This document shows, in pieces, positions 26,471 through 35,880 of a stretch of 64,000 nt of DNA. The number at the start of each line of letters is the position of its first letter. Positions within the stretch are counted from its first letter, which is position 1. The notes beneath the pieces are model-generated. The model had not been told where the DNA came from. It ran no database searches and saw only the letters and a list, made by a program, of their open reading frames with translations. The DNA is from Candidatus Methylomirabilis tolerans. GTDB taxonomy: Bacteria > Methylomirabilota > Methylomirabilia > Methylomirabilales > Methylomirabilaceae. The position numbers and the translations under genes are program-made. Location: assembly GCA_019912425.1 (NCBI GenBank), contig JAIOIU010000029.1, positions 29,794 to 93,793 of the forward strand, written 5' to 3'.

Positions 26471-26698
26471 CGGCGCCGCCAGACTACGGGACCGTAAATC
26501 CGGCTGAGGCGATGCGAACCACCGCTATCGATTAGACCATGAAGCAGTACGCGGCGGAACCAGGCGAGAGCATTCAAGCCGGGGGCAACATGAGGCGGCG
26601 CTCGAATTGATCGAGCGACAGAAGCGGCAAACGCGGCCTGCCGGCGAGTATCACGCATGTCCGTGTGCGGCCACAATAGCATAAGGAAGATTGTTGCC

Positions 26699-29137
26699 AT
26701 GCAAGACTACGAAAGACTTGGGACATTCTACCTGGGCAGGTCGTTCGATATGAGCACCAGAAAGAGGACAGATGATCTGGTGCTGTACGATTCAAAAGAT
26801 CTGGTGACCCATGCGGTCTGCGTCGGGATGACCGGCAGCGGCAAGACCGGCCTGTGTCTCGCGCTTCTGGAAGAGGCCGCCATCGACGGCATCCCGGCTA
26901 TCATCATCGACCCAAAAGGTGATCTCACCAACCTGCTGTTGACTTTTCCAAATCTGCAGGGTGAGGATTTGGCGCCGTGGATCAACGAAGACGACGCTCT
27001 GAAGAAGGGCCTCACGGTCTCCGACTACGCCGTCCAGCAGGCCGCGTTATGGAGGAAAGGGTTGAACGAGTGGGGGCAAAGCCCCGATCGGATTCAACGG
27101 CTACGCGACGCGGCCGATGTCGTGGTCTACACGCCGGGCAGCAACGCCGGTTTGCCGATCTCGATCCTGAAATCGTTTGCCGCGCCCGCCCCCTCGCTGT
27201 TGGAAGACACCGAAATGCTGGGCGACCGGATCAGCGCGACGGTGACCAGCCTACTGGGGCTGGTGGGTATTGACGCCGATCCCATCCAGAGTCGTGAACA
27301 CATCCTCCTGTCCACCATTCTCAATTGGGCCTGGCAGCAGGCGAAGGATCTCGATCTCGCGGCGATCATTCAGTACGTTCAGTCGCCGCCCGTCTCCAGG
27401 ATCGGCGTGCTCGATCTCGAATCGTTCTACCCCACCAAAGACCGCTTCGGCCTGGTAATGGCGCTCAACAACATGCTGGCCGCTCCCGGCTTTAGCGTGT
27501 GGATGGAAGGCGACGCGCTGGACATCGGTCAAAGACTGCGTTCGCCTGCCGGCAAGCCGCAGTTGGCCGTCTTCTCGATTGCCCATCTCAATGACGCCGA
27601 GCGCATGTTCTTCGTGTCGCTGCTGCTCAATCAGGTGTTGGGCTGGGTGCGCGCTCAGTCCGGCACGACCAGCCTGCGCGCAATCCTCTACATGGACGAA
27701 ATCTTCGGCTATCTCCCGCCGGTGGCGAACCCGCCGTCGAAGAAGCCGCTGCTCACGCTGCTCAAACAGGCCCGCGCCTTCGGACTCGGCGTGGTGCTCG
27801 CCACCCAGAATCCGGTTGACCTCGACTACAAGGGATTGTCCAATACGGGCACGTGGTTCATCGGCCGTCTGCAGACGGAGCGCGACAAGGCGCGCGTGTT
27901 GGATGGGCTGGAGGGCGCGGCGGCGGGCGGCGGCGCGTTCAACCGCCAGACCATGGAGCAGATGCTGGCCGGCCTCGGCAGCCGCATTTTCCTGATGCAC
28001 AACACGCACGAAGATGCACCGGTCGTATTCCAGACGCGCTGGGCGCTGTCGTACCTGTGCGGGCCGCTTACGCGCAACCAGATCAAGACGCTAATGGATC
28101 CGATCAAAGCCGCCAGAGCCAGGGAAGCCGTGACGCCGTCGTCTGCCTGTGCCGCGATCCCGGCGGTCCCGCTTGCGGCTGTGGGCCGTCGACCCGCGAC
28201 GCCGCCAGACGTCTCGCAGTTCTTCATCCCGACGCGGGGCGGTCTACCCACCGGGAGTGAGTTGTTGTATCGGCCGGCGATCTTCGGCGCCGCCACAGTC
28301 AACTTTGTAGACGCCAAAGCCAACGTGGAGATTGCCGAGAACGTGCACTTCATTACGCCCGTGACCGACGAAGCCGTTCCGGTCAGTTGGGACAATGCGC
28401 AGGCGGTCGATTTTACGGCATCCGACCTGGAGCAATCACCCGTGGAGCCGGCGCTATACGCCGACCTGCCGGCGGCGGCCGCGAAGGCGAAGAGCTTTAC
28501 CGGCTGGAATAAAGACCTCGTCACCTGGTTGTACGGGACACAGCAACTCGATCTGCTGTGCAGTCCGAGCACGAAGAGTGTCTCGCATCCCAACGAGGCC
28601 GAACGTGATTTTCGCGCGCGCCTGCAACTGGCGGCCCACGAGTACCGCGACGACCTCGTGGAAAGACTGCGTCAGAAGTACGCCCCCAAGATTGCCGCGC
28701 TGCAGGAACGCATCCGCAAGGCGCAGCAGGCCGTCGAGCGCGAGGCCGAGCAGGCCAAACAGCAGCAGGTGCAGACGGCGCTCTCGTTCGGCGCCACGCT
28801 GCTGAGCGCGGTCATAGGGCGCAAGACACTCAGTGCCTCTACGCTGGGCCGGGCGACTACGGCCGCTCGCGGTGTCAGTCGCTCCATGAAGGAACGTCAG
28901 GACGTGGGCCGGGCACAGGAATCGGTCGAGGCGCTTCAGCAGCAACTCGCCGATCTTAACGCCGAATTTGAAACGGCGACGGCCGAACTCAGGGCGGCCG
29001 TCGATCCGGTAACCGAGCCGCTGGGCACAATCACAATCAGGCCCAAGAAAACACACATCTCAGTACAACTGGTCTCGCTCGTTTGGGCGCCCTACTGGCG
29101 CGACGCACAGGGGGTAGCAATGCCAGCGTGGGAGTAA
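26699..29137 (+). CDS. HerA/FtsK-type ATPase with coiled-coil C-terminus
   Basis: An 812-residue P-loop ATPase of the HerA/VirB4/FtsK branch (DUF87-like). Walker A is GMTGSGKT (43-50), then IIIDPKGDLTNL; Walker B is LRAILYMDEIFGYLPP; the arginine-rich region FIGRLQTERDKARVLDGL follows. The C-terminal third has a long helical, glutamine-rich segment (about residues 660-740) that should form a coiled coil. Start ATG 26699 has AAGGAAG nine bases upstream. Such ATPases pump DNA or remodel protein and are common in accessory loci; the partner here is unknown. Its base composition looks more GC-rich than purM, suggesting transfer. Confidence 0.8.
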   Translation: MQDYERLGTFYLGRSFDMSTRKRTDDLVLYDSKDLVTHAVCVGMTGSGKTGLCLALLEEAAIDGIPAIIIDPKGDLTNLLLTFPNLQGEDLAPWINEDDALKKGLTVSDYAVQQAALWRKGLNEWGQSPDRIQRLRDAADVVVYTPGSNAGLPISILKSFAAPAPSLLEDTEMLGDRISATVTSLLGLVGIDADPIQSREHILLSTILNWAWQQAKDLDLAAIIQYVQSPPVSRIGVLDLESFYPTKDRFGLVMALNNMLAAPGFSVWMEGDALDIGQRLRSPAGKPQLAVFSIAHLNDAERMFFVSLLLNQVLGWVRAQSGTTSLRAILYMDEIFGYLPPVANPPSKKPLLTLLKQARAFGLGVVLATQNPVDLDYKGLSNTGTWFIGRLQTERDKARVLDGLEGAAAGGGAFNRQTMEQMLAGLGSRIFLMHNTHEDAPVVFQTRWALSYLCGPLTRNQIKTLMDPIKAARAREAVTPSSACAAIPAVPLAAVGRRPATPPDVSQFFIPTRGGLPTGSELLYRPAIFGAATVNFVDAKANVEIAENVHFITPVTDEAVPVSWDNAQAVDFTASDLEQSPVEPALYADLPAAAAKAKSFTGWNKDLVTWLYGTQQLDLLCSPSTKSVSHPNEAERDFRARLQLAAHEYRDDLVERLRQKYAPKIAALQERIRKAQQAVEREAEQAKQQQVQTALSFGATLLSAVIGRKTLSASTLGRATTAARGVSRSMKERQDVGRAQESVEALQQQLADLNAEFETATAELRAAVDPVTEPLGTITIRPKKTHISVQLVSLVWAPYWRDAQGVAMPAWE

Positions 29138-29191
29138 AACTACCCCCAACCGCGGGCTCGCGTTATTCCGCGAACGGCCTGTGACAAAGCA

Positions 29192-29221
29192 AAGAGCCGA
29201 TGACCCCCGTCACTGGCTCTT
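29192..29221 (+). terminator. Hairpin terminator after the ATPase gene
   Basis: AAGAGCC (29192-29198) pairs with GGCTCTT (29215-29221), with inner TGAC/GTCA pairing, 55 bases after the stop. The following sequence TCTGCGTT is weakly T-rich. Confidence 0.55.
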
Positions 29222-29276
29222 CTGCGTTACCCGCTCCTTACGGCGTCGGATTGTCCGGCTGGTCCAGCGGAACACT

Positions 29277-29440
29277 GACCGCAGACTGACTCGCCTGATT
29301 CATGCTAAGCGATGAATTCATCTTTGCCGCCTCAATGGACAAGCCCTCTCCCTGCAGCCGTGGCCTTTACCTTGATACCCTACGATACTGCTTGACGCAC
29401 CTCGGCGAATCTCTTACTGTTGGCACACGACTGATCGGTT
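29277..29440 (+). repeat. Imperfect direct repeat, copy C, with a nucleotidyltransferase tail fragment
   Basis: Reads GACTGACTCGCCTGATTCAT then GCTAAGCGATGAATTCATC. It encodes RLTRLIHAKR and stop, the same last residues as the gene ending at 25506, and continues into the same downstream GATGAATTCATC. The rest of the unit carries the TTGACG...TACTGT promoter. It is the right-hand boundary of the inserted ATPase region. Confidence 0.7.
29392..29420 (+). promoter_or_regulatory. Promoter-like element before purM
   Basis: TTGACG (29392-29397), 17 bases, TACTGT (29415-29420), 90 bases before the purM start. It is the same as the element at 26418. Confidence 0.45.
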
Positions 29441-29509
29441 CGTGGTGACGCCGCCTGACTTTCTGACGTATTCGAAGGCTGGTGCGGCAAAGCGAGAAAG
29501 AGGCTAACA

Positions 29510-30631
29510 ATGCAGAAACACCCAAAGGGCGTAGCGAGCTATCTTGGCGCCGGCGTCGATGTCGAGCGGGAAGAGCAGGTGCTGTCCCGGGTAATCGAAA
29601 CGGTGAGCGAAACGTTTGCCTTTGTGCGAGGGGTTGGGAAGCCGGTCCTGCCGATCGGCTTTTTTGCGAATGTCATCGACCTCGGTCACGGAACGGGTCT
29701 GGCCCTCTCGACCGACGGGGTGGGCACAAAGCTCATGGTCGCGCAGATGATGCAGAAGCTCGATACGGTCGGGATAGACTGCGTGGCCATGAATGTAAAC
29801 GATGTGCTCTGCGTGGGGGCGCGCCCGATTGCGTTTCTGGATTATATTGCGGTACAGCAAGCGAACCCTGACCTCATCGACCAGCTCATGCAAGGGTTGA
29901 AGGAAGGGGCGCGTCGCGCGCGAGTCGCCATCTGTGGCGGGGAGATCGCCCAGGTCAGGGAGATGCTCGCGTCTGAGCGAGAGGGGTGGGGATGCGATCT
30001 GGTCGGGATGTGTGTCGGCCATGTCTCGCTCGACAAGGTCATTGTTGGCAGATCCGTGACTCCCGGTGACGCCATCATCGGAATCCGAAGCAGCGGGATT
30101 CACAGTAATGGTCTGACGCTGGCCAGGCAAGTCTTGTTTACGCAGAGCGGATACACCGTGGACACCAAGTTCGAAGAGCTTGGGCGAACGCTGGGAGAAG
30201 AGTTGCTGGAGCCAACCGTCATCTACGTGCCGGAGGTGGTGGAGGCACTCGAACGATCGTTGGCCATTACAGGGCTCGCTCACATCACCAGCGACGGCCT
30301 GCTGAACCTGTTACGATTGGACGCAAAGTCTCACGCGGTCGGGTATGTCATTGATCGGCTCCCCCCGATCCCTCCTATATTTTCTCTGATTCAGAAATCG
30401 GGGGATATCCCCGATCATGAGATGTTCCAGGTCTTCAACATGGGGATCGGGTTCTGTGTCGTGATCGCTGAAGCGGATGCAGAATCCTTTCTGAAGATCG
30501 TCACGCAACATGGCCGGGAGGCCTTGCAGATCGGCCGCGTCGTAAGCGATCCGGAGCAGAAGGTCGTCATTCAACCCCGCGGCCTGGTCGGCCATGGCAA
30601 TCGGTTCGTGAAGGTATCATCAACGATGTAA
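29510..30631 (+). CDS. purM: Phosphoribosylformylglycinamidine cyclo-ligase
   Basis: A 373-residue AIR synthase that closes the imidazole ring in purine synthesis. The ATP and substrate motifs STDGVGTKL, DCVAMNVNDVLCVGARPI, GGEIAQVREM and GIRSSGIHSNGLTL are all present, as is GHGNRFV-type C-terminus. AGAGG lies six bases before ATG 29510. It stands alone rather than in a purine operon. It seems to be the gene that originally lay downstream of the nucleotidyltransferase locus before the ATPase insertion. Confidence 0.95.
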   Translation: MQKHPKGVASYLGAGVDVEREEQVLSRVIETVSETFAFVRGVGKPVLPIGFFANVIDLGHGTGLALSTDGVGTKLMVAQMMQKLDTVGIDCVAMNVNDVLCVGARPIAFLDYIAVQQANPDLIDQLMQGLKEGARRARVAICGGEIAQVREMLASEREGWGCDLVGMCVGHVSLDKVIVGRSVTPGDAIIGIRSSGIHSNGLTLARQVLFTQSGYTVDTKFEELGRTLGEELLEPTVIYVPEVVEALERSLAITGLAHITSDGLLNLLRLDAKSHAVGYVIDRLPPIPPIFSLIQKSGDIPDHEMFQVFNMGIGFCVVIAEADAESFLKIVTQHGREALQIGRVVSDPEQKVVIQPRGLVGHGNRFVKVSSTM

Positions 30632-30695
30632 GTAGCGATCTTTCTGCCCGAGGGCTGAGTCGGCCAGAGTCCAGCACGGCTGTGAGCTTTCTGGA

Positions 30696-30755
30696 TTGAA
30701 AGCACACCTGGGTCGTGATAGCATAAAGTTATCCTCGATCGCGAAAAGGATAACT
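30696..30755 (+). promoter_or_regulatory. Promoter and palindrome over the ribosome site of the metal-efflux operon
   Basis: TTGAAA (30696-30701), 17 bases, TAGCAT (30719-30724), then the perfect 9-base inverted repeat AGTTATCCT (30727-30735) / AGGATAACT (30747-30755). The right arm contains the AAGGA ribosome site of the gene starting at 30758. The palindrome overlaps the expected transcription start, so it could be a repressor operator or an RNA hairpin that hides the ribosome site. Confidence 0.5.
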
Positions 30756-30757
30756 CA

Positions 30758-31132
30758 ATGGGACGGGGATCTGGATCGATAGTTCCGACCATAGCTCTCA
30801 TCACGGTTATCTGCCTGTTGTGGGTTTATCCGTTTTGCCTTTTCCACCAGGCCAGTGCCGCTGCTTACCAGCGCGATCCCTCGTCCGACCTCGATCATGG
30901 TTCATCTCCTCCCGCCCTCTGCGATGATTCCCATCTCTACGCAGCCTCGAACAGCCAAGTGGCGGGTGCCGACACAAAGGCCGGCATCAGCCTCCGAATC
31001 GAGCCTCTGCGGGCCATTCCACGCGAACGGTTCTCGGCTGTAAGACGACATGAGCTGACCGACCTCCTACTCCCCGCCTCCCGATCCACCTCGAAAGCGC
31101 TGCGCATGCTGTACGTGGTCTACCAGATTTAA
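30758..31132 (+). CDS. Small exported protein, unknown (metal-operon leader gene)
   Basis: A 124-residue protein with an N-terminal hydrophobic segment (IVPTIALITVICLLWVYPFCLF, positions about 8-29) that looks like a signal peptide or anchor, cut perhaps after ASAAA. The rest is polar with no motif I know. An AAGGA lies eight bases before the ATG, inside a palindrome. It precedes the CzcB/CzcA-like genes by 186 bases on the same strand, like small periplasmic metal-binding proteins in other czc/cus loci, but it has only two histidines in the middle part. Confidence 0.5.
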   Translation: MGRGSGSIVPTIALITVICLLWVYPFCLFHQASAAAYQRDPSSDLDHGSSPPALCDDSHLYAASNSQVAGADTKAGISLRIEPLRAIPRERFSAVRRHELTDLLLPASRSTSKALRMLYVVYQI

Positions 31133-31318
31133 TTGCTCCGTCCACATTCTCGCATTGCAGGGATCCCCCGACCGCACAGATTCTGCTTTCTGCCCATATG
31201 ATCCACCTGGCAAGGGGATCCACTTTCCATTCTTTTCATCTTATTGAAAGCAAGGGGTCTATAGTTAGACAGTTCCAATTGACCGATATCTTGCTTGGAC
31301 AGAAGAGAGAGGCGAGAG

Positions 31319-32578
31319 TTGAAACGATTCCTTGGCATGCTATTGCTGGCGATTGCTGTCGCGGCAGGCGGATGCGGCAAGCCAGAGACTGCACCCGCGC
31401 CGCGCCAGACGGTTCAAGCCGCACATCCTCCTGGTCCGGAAGAACATCGGCATGACCAGGCGCCACACGACGGCGAGCGCAGGGAGACGGTCGGCCCGGG
31501 CGAGGAGTCAATCGGTGTTCGATTGACTCCGGAAGAGCGCGAGAACATCGGCCTCAAGACCGAGGTTGCCCAGCTTCGTCCGGTTGAGGATGTCCGCAGG
31601 CTGAATGGGATTGTCAAGCCGCATCCAGATCGAGTGGCGCAGGTGACCAGCCGTGTGCCCGGGATCGTGCTTAGTATTCATGCATCGCTTGGCGCCTGGG
31701 TTAAGCGGGGCGATGACCTGTTAGACATCAAGAGCGTCGAACTGGAACGGTTGGAGCTGAGCCTGATTCAGGCGGAGAACAAGCTAGCACTGACAAAGGT
31801 TGATCTGGAGCGGGTTCGGTTGCTCGTTGAACGGGAGATTGTCGCTCGAAAGGAACTGCTGGCCCTCGAAAACCGGCACCGTGAGATCCTGAACGAGATC
31901 GAGAGCCTCGCCCGCCAACTGAACTTTCTCGGTCTGCCCCAGCAGGCAATCGCACGGATTCGCGAGGAGCAGACAGTCGCCACACTGCACCTACCGGCCC
32001 CCATCAGGGGGACGATCGTCGAGCGCAACGTCGTGATCGGCCAGGCGATTGAGCCCAACGTTGCCTTGATGAAGATTATCGATAGCGCTGTCATGATTGT
32101 CGAGGGAGAGGCCTTTGAGGACACCCTGCCCCTGCTCAGACTTGGACAACGGGTCCGAGTCGTCGTCTCCGCATATCCCCGTGAGGTGTTCGAAGGGAGA
32201 ATCAGTTTCATCAGCCCGACGGTCAACCCGACGAAGCGGACTATTCCGGTGTGGGCAGAGGTCGGAAATCCCAGCGGGCTGCTGAAACAGGATCTCTTTA
32301 CTCAAGTCCATGTGATCGTGGGAGAGCAACGCAGGAGCCTTACGATCCCAATTGAGGCCCTTATCAATGCCGAGGGATCGGAGTTCGCATTTGTCGAACG
32401 TGACGGCATGTTCGTTCGAGCTGAGCTGAGGCTCGGAACCCGAAATGATCGCTTCGCCGAGGTCATGCGAGGTCTTTCTGCGGGCGATCGGGTTGTCACC
32501 GACGGCAGCCGCCAGCTCTATGCGAAGTGGCTTACCGCAAAGGGTGGGGGACCGGCACTGGGTGGCCACACACATTGA
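31319..32578 (+). CDS. Heavy-metal efflux RND adaptor lipoprotein (CzcB-like)
   Basis: A 419-residue periplasmic adaptor that joins the RND pump to the outer-membrane channel. A lipoprotein signal ends in AAGGC (C19). A histidine-rich stretch (EEHRHDQAPHDGE) follows and could bind metal. The barrel-sandwich/hairpin regions include SRVPGIVLSIHASLGAWVKRGD and LPAPIRGTIVERNVVIGQAI. I prefer TTG 31319 (MKRFLGML) over TTG 31295 because it gives a normal signal peptide and has GAGAGAGGCG upstream. The protein ends HTH. The outer-membrane CzcC partner is not in this window. Confidence 0.85.
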   Translation: MKRFLGMLLLAIAVAAGGCGKPETAPAPRQTVQAAHPPGPEEHRHDQAPHDGERRETVGPGEESIGVRLTPEERENIGLKTEVAQLRPVEDVRRLNGIVKPHPDRVAQVTSRVPGIVLSIHASLGAWVKRGDDLLDIKSVELERLELSLIQAENKLALTKVDLERVRLLVEREIVARKELLALENRHREILNEIESLARQLNFLGLPQQAIARIREEQTVATLHLPAPIRGTIVERNVVIGQAIEPNVALMKIIDSAVMIVEGEAFEDTLPLLRLGQRVRVVVSAYPREVFEGRISFISPTVNPTKRTIPVWAEVGNPSGLLKQDLFTQVHVIVGEQRRSLTIPIEALINAEGSEFAFVERDGMFVRAELRLGTRNDRFAEVMRGLSAGDRVVTDGSRQLYAKWLTAKGGGPALGGHTH

Positions 32579-32590
32579 TGCGAAAGAGGC

Positions 32591-32683
32591 AAAAGACAGG
32601 GTGGAGGGTGTCTGGGGTCGGGGGTGGCTGTTACACGGTTTTGCCCTACTTTACCCTACCCCCTAAACCCTATACCCTGCTTT
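32591..32683. repeat. Intergenic inverted repeat, CAGGGTATAGGG family, copy 5
   Basis: Left arm AAAGACAGGGTGGAGGGTGT and right arm ACCCTATACCCTG, spacer about 40 bases, fill the gap between adaptor and pump genes and end at the GGAGGG ribosome site of the pump gene. Confidence 0.68.
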
Positions 32684-32689
32684 GGAGGG

Positions 32690-35600
32690 ATGATGTTTGC
32701 CTGGATCATTGAACGGTCACTGAGAAATCGCGTCCTCGTGGTGGTCGCCTTCGTGGTCCTGCTGATTGTCGGTCTGTTCACGTTGCGTCGGATTACACTT
32801 GACGTCTTCCCGGAGTTTGCCCCACCACAGGTCGTCATTCAGACCGAGGCCCCCAGCCTACCGCCACAGGACGTCGAGTTTCTCGTCACCTTCCCGATTG
32901 AATCGGCTGTTAATGGGACTCCAGGGGTAGAGGTAATCCGGTCGAAATCGACCGCCGGACTGTCAAGTATCGTCGTGGTCTTTGCGTGGGGAACGAATAT
33001 CTATGCGGCCCGTCAACTCGTAAGCGAACGCCTCCAGGGGGTGAAGGATCGGCTCCCAGCGGGAACCAAGAGTCCCATGATGCTCCCGATCACCTCGGCC
33101 GTGGGCTGGCTGGTCAAATATGCGCTCACAAGCGATAGCGTCTCCCTGATGGAGCTTCGGACGATCTCGGACTGGGACATCCGCAATCGCCTCCTGGCGA
33201 TCCCTGGTGTGGCCTCAGTGGTCTCCATCGGCGGCGAGGTGAAGCAGTATCAGGTGCTGCTGTCTTCGGACAAGCTGTTTCAATACGGTCTGACCGTCAA
33301 GGAGGTCCTCGGTGCCGTCAGGAAAGCGAACGTCAGTGTTCCCGGAGGCTTTCTGGTGACGCCAGGCCAGGAGTTCGTGATCACCGGGGTCGGTCGAATC
33401 TCGTCGCTCCGGGAACTTGAGCAGACCAAGGTAGCGGAGCGAGGCGGGACACCGATCCGGTTGGATCAGGTAGCGACGGTTCGCTTCGGTCCGGAATTTA
33501 AGCGGGGAGATGCTACGTGGGAGGGTAAGCCCGCCGTGATCGGAACAGTCTCAAAGCTCTTTGGGGCGGATACCTTAACGGTTACGTACCAGGTAGAAGC
33601 GGCGATGGAGGAGATCCGCAAGACGTTGCCGTCTGGGGTCGAACTGAATACCCGGGTCTTCCGCCAGGCGAGCTTCATCGAGTCCTCCATTGCCAACCTG
33701 CGCCAGGCGATCCTGGAAGGGGTGGTGGTCGTCAGTATCGTTGTCATCTTCTTTCTCTTCAATGTCCGGGCATCTCTCATTACCTTGACAGCGCTGCCGA
33801 TCTCATTGATCTCTGGCGTACTGCTACTCAAGGCGTTCGGGATCGGCATCAACGCCATGACCCTGGGTGGGCTGGCCATCGCCATCGGCGAGGTCGTAGA
33901 CGACGCCATCGTGGACGTCGAGAATATCGTTCGTCGGCTTCGACTCAATCAGGAGAAGACTTGCCCCGATCCCCCATTGAAGGTGATTTACGAGGCGTCC
34001 GTGGAGATCCGGCACGCCGTGGTCCATGCCACCTGGATCGTCCTGATCGTCTTCATGCCGATCTTCCTACTTGGGGGGGTAGAGGGGCGGATCTTTACCC
34101 CGCTCGGCCTCGCGTATACCTTCGCGATCCTCGCCTCCCTCCTGGTGGCGGTGACGTTAGTCCCGGCCCTGGCCGCTATGCTCCTGATCCGCCGTGGGGA
34201 AGCCCAACCGGAACAGGAGAGCCTGACGGTGAGGGGCATGAAGCGAGCCTATGAAGCGCTCCTGCGCCGGGCGCTGCACCACCCCAAGCGGGTGATGGCC
34301 ACCTGTGTACTCCTGATCGCCGTGAGCGTAGCCGTGGTCCCGTTCCTCGGCCGCTCCTTCCTCCCCGAGTTCCGCGAAGGGAACTTCATCCTGCAGGTGA
34401 CGATGCTGCCCGGGGTGTCGCTGGCGGAATCAATGCGCGTGGGGGAGCGGATCGTCCGGATTCTGAAGCAGCACCCCGAGGTCATCTCCGTCTCTCAGCG
34501 GGCGGGTCGGGCGGAACTGGATGAGGAAGCGCTCCCGCCGAATGTGAGTGAATTCGACATCGCGATTCGATACGGCGCGCGCAATCCGGAACTGCTTCTG
34601 CGCGCCATCCGCGAGCATCTGGAAAGGGTCCCCGGCGTGGCCACGGTGCTTGGTCAGTTTATCGCTCACCGGCTGGACGAGGTCCTCTCCGGCATCCGGG
34701 CTCAGATCGCCATTAAGCTCTACGGACCCGACCTGGCCGTGCTCCGAGCGAAAGGGCAGCAAGTCGAGCAGATCATGCGAGGCATCAAAGGGGTGACGGA
34801 TCTGCTCATCGATCCCCTCATCAATGTTCCAGGGGTTCGCATCACGGTCGATCGGGAGGAAGCCTCCCGTCTCGGCCTGGACGTGGGCGACATCCTGGAG
34901 ACGACTGAAGTGGCCTTCGGTGGGACAACGGTCTCTCGCGTCGTTGAAGGGCAGCGAGCGTTTGACCTATTTGCCTGGTTCGACGAGGAGTCCCGAAAAG
35001 ACCGCGCCTCGATGCGAAACCTTTTGATCGATGCGCCCGAGGGGCGAAAAATTCCGCTGCGGATGGTGGCTGACCTTCAGATCGTGGACAGCCCCTTCAT
35101 GATCAACCGGGAGCGGTTACAGCGGCGGATCGTTGTTCAGGCGAACGTGGCGGATCGGGACCTGATCAGCGTGATCCGTGAGACCCAAGGTAAGATTACC
35201 AGGGACATTCAACTTCCCGCCGGCTACTTCATCGAGTACGGTGGGCAGTTTGAAAGCGAGCGGGAGGCAACGAGGGTGCTGATGGTGTATGGCGGGCTTG
35301 CGGTGATCGGGATTTTCCTTGTGCTGTATAAGGCCTTCAACTCGACCCGCGCCGCCCTCCTCGTGATGGCCAATCTCCCCTTGGCTCTGATCGGCGGCGT
35401 AGCGGCCATCCTGCTCACGGGGATGGTCACAAGCGTCCCCTCGTTGATCGGGTTCATCAGTGTCTTTGGAATCGCGGCCAGAAATGGGATCATCCTGGTC
35501 AGCCACTACCGGCAGCTTCGCGTTGAAGGCGTCTCGAAGGAGGATGCCATTATCCAGGGGTCGAAGGATCGGTTGGCGCCGGTCCTGATGACGGCCGCCG

Positions 35601-35866
35601 GGGCCGCGTTGGGCCTGCTCCCCCTCCTCTTCGGCGAGGCCACCGGGAAGGAGCTGGAGCGGCCACTGGCCCAGGTCATCCTGGGCGGCCTCTTCACCTC
35701 GACCATCCTAAACATGATCGTGGTGCCGACCCTGTTCATGCAGTTCGGCTGGGAGCGAGAGGAGGTCTTCCAACAACAATTGGCCCGGGAGCGGGGCGAC
35801 TCGTTCCGGCCGAGCACCACGCCTTCAGATATTCCGACAGTGACCTCAAACCGAACTGCGCCATGA
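32690..35866 (+). CDS. Heavy-metal efflux RND pump (CzcA-like)
   Basis: A 1058-residue inner-membrane RND transporter of the heavy-metal branch, which exports metal ions with proton uptake. It has the twelve-helix, two-large-loop plan. The TM4 region IAIGEVVDDAIVDVENIVRR carries the acidic residues of the proton path, and GRSFLPEFREGNFILQ opens the second half. The GEVVDDAIVD form does not clearly match the Zn/Co or the Cu/Ag subgroup. Start is ATG 32690 or 32693, next to GGAGGG. The adjacent CopC-CopD gene suggests copper, but this is inference. Confidence 0.9.
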   Translation: MMFAWIIERSLRNRVLVVVAFVVLLIVGLFTLRRITLDVFPEFAPPQVVIQTEAPSLPPQDVEFLVTFPIESAVNGTPGVEVIRSKSTAGLSSIVVVFAWGTNIYAARQLVSERLQGVKDRLPAGTKSPMMLPITSAVGWLVKYALTSDSVSLMELRTISDWDIRNRLLAIPGVASVVSIGGEVKQYQVLLSSDKLFQYGLTVKEVLGAVRKANVSVPGGFLVTPGQEFVITGVGRISSLRELEQTKVAERGGTPIRLDQVATVRFGPEFKRGDATWEGKPAVIGTVSKLFGADTLTVTYQVEAAMEEIRKTLPSGVELNTRVFRQASFIESSIANLRQAILEGVVVVSIVVIFFLFNVRASLITLTALPISLISGVLLLKAFGIGINAMTLGGLAIAIGEVVDDAIVDVENIVRRLRLNQEKTCPDPPLKVIYEASVEIRHAVVHATWIVLIVFMPIFLLGGVEGRIFTPLGLAYTFAILASLLVAVTLVPALAAMLLIRRGEAQPEQESLTVRGMKRAYEALLRRALHHPKRVMATCVLLIAVSVAVVPFLGRSFLPEFREGNFILQVTMLPGVSLAESMRVGERIVRILKQHPEVISVSQRAGRAELDEEALPPNVSEFDIAIRYGARNPELLLRAIREHLERVPGVATVLGQFIAHRLDEVLSGIRAQIAIKLYGPDLAVLRAKGQQVEQIMRGIKGVTDLLIDPLINVPGVRITVDREEASRLGLDVGDILETTEVAFGGTTVSRVVEGQRAFDLFAWFDEESRKDRASMRNLLIDAPEGRKIPLRMVADLQIVDSPFMINRERLQRRIVVQANVADRDLISVIRETQGKITRDIQLPAGYFIEYGGQFESEREATRVLMVYGGLAVIGIFLVLYKAFNSTRAALLVMANLPLALIGGVAAILLTGMVTSVPSLIGFISVFGIAARNGIILVSHYRQLRVEGVSKEDAIIQGSKDRLAPVLMTAAGAALGLLPLLFGEATGKELERPLAQVILGGLFTSTILNMIVVPTLFMQFGWEREEVFQQQLARERGDSFRPSTTPSDIPTVTSNRTAP

Positions 35867-35880
35867 CACTGCAGAAAGCC

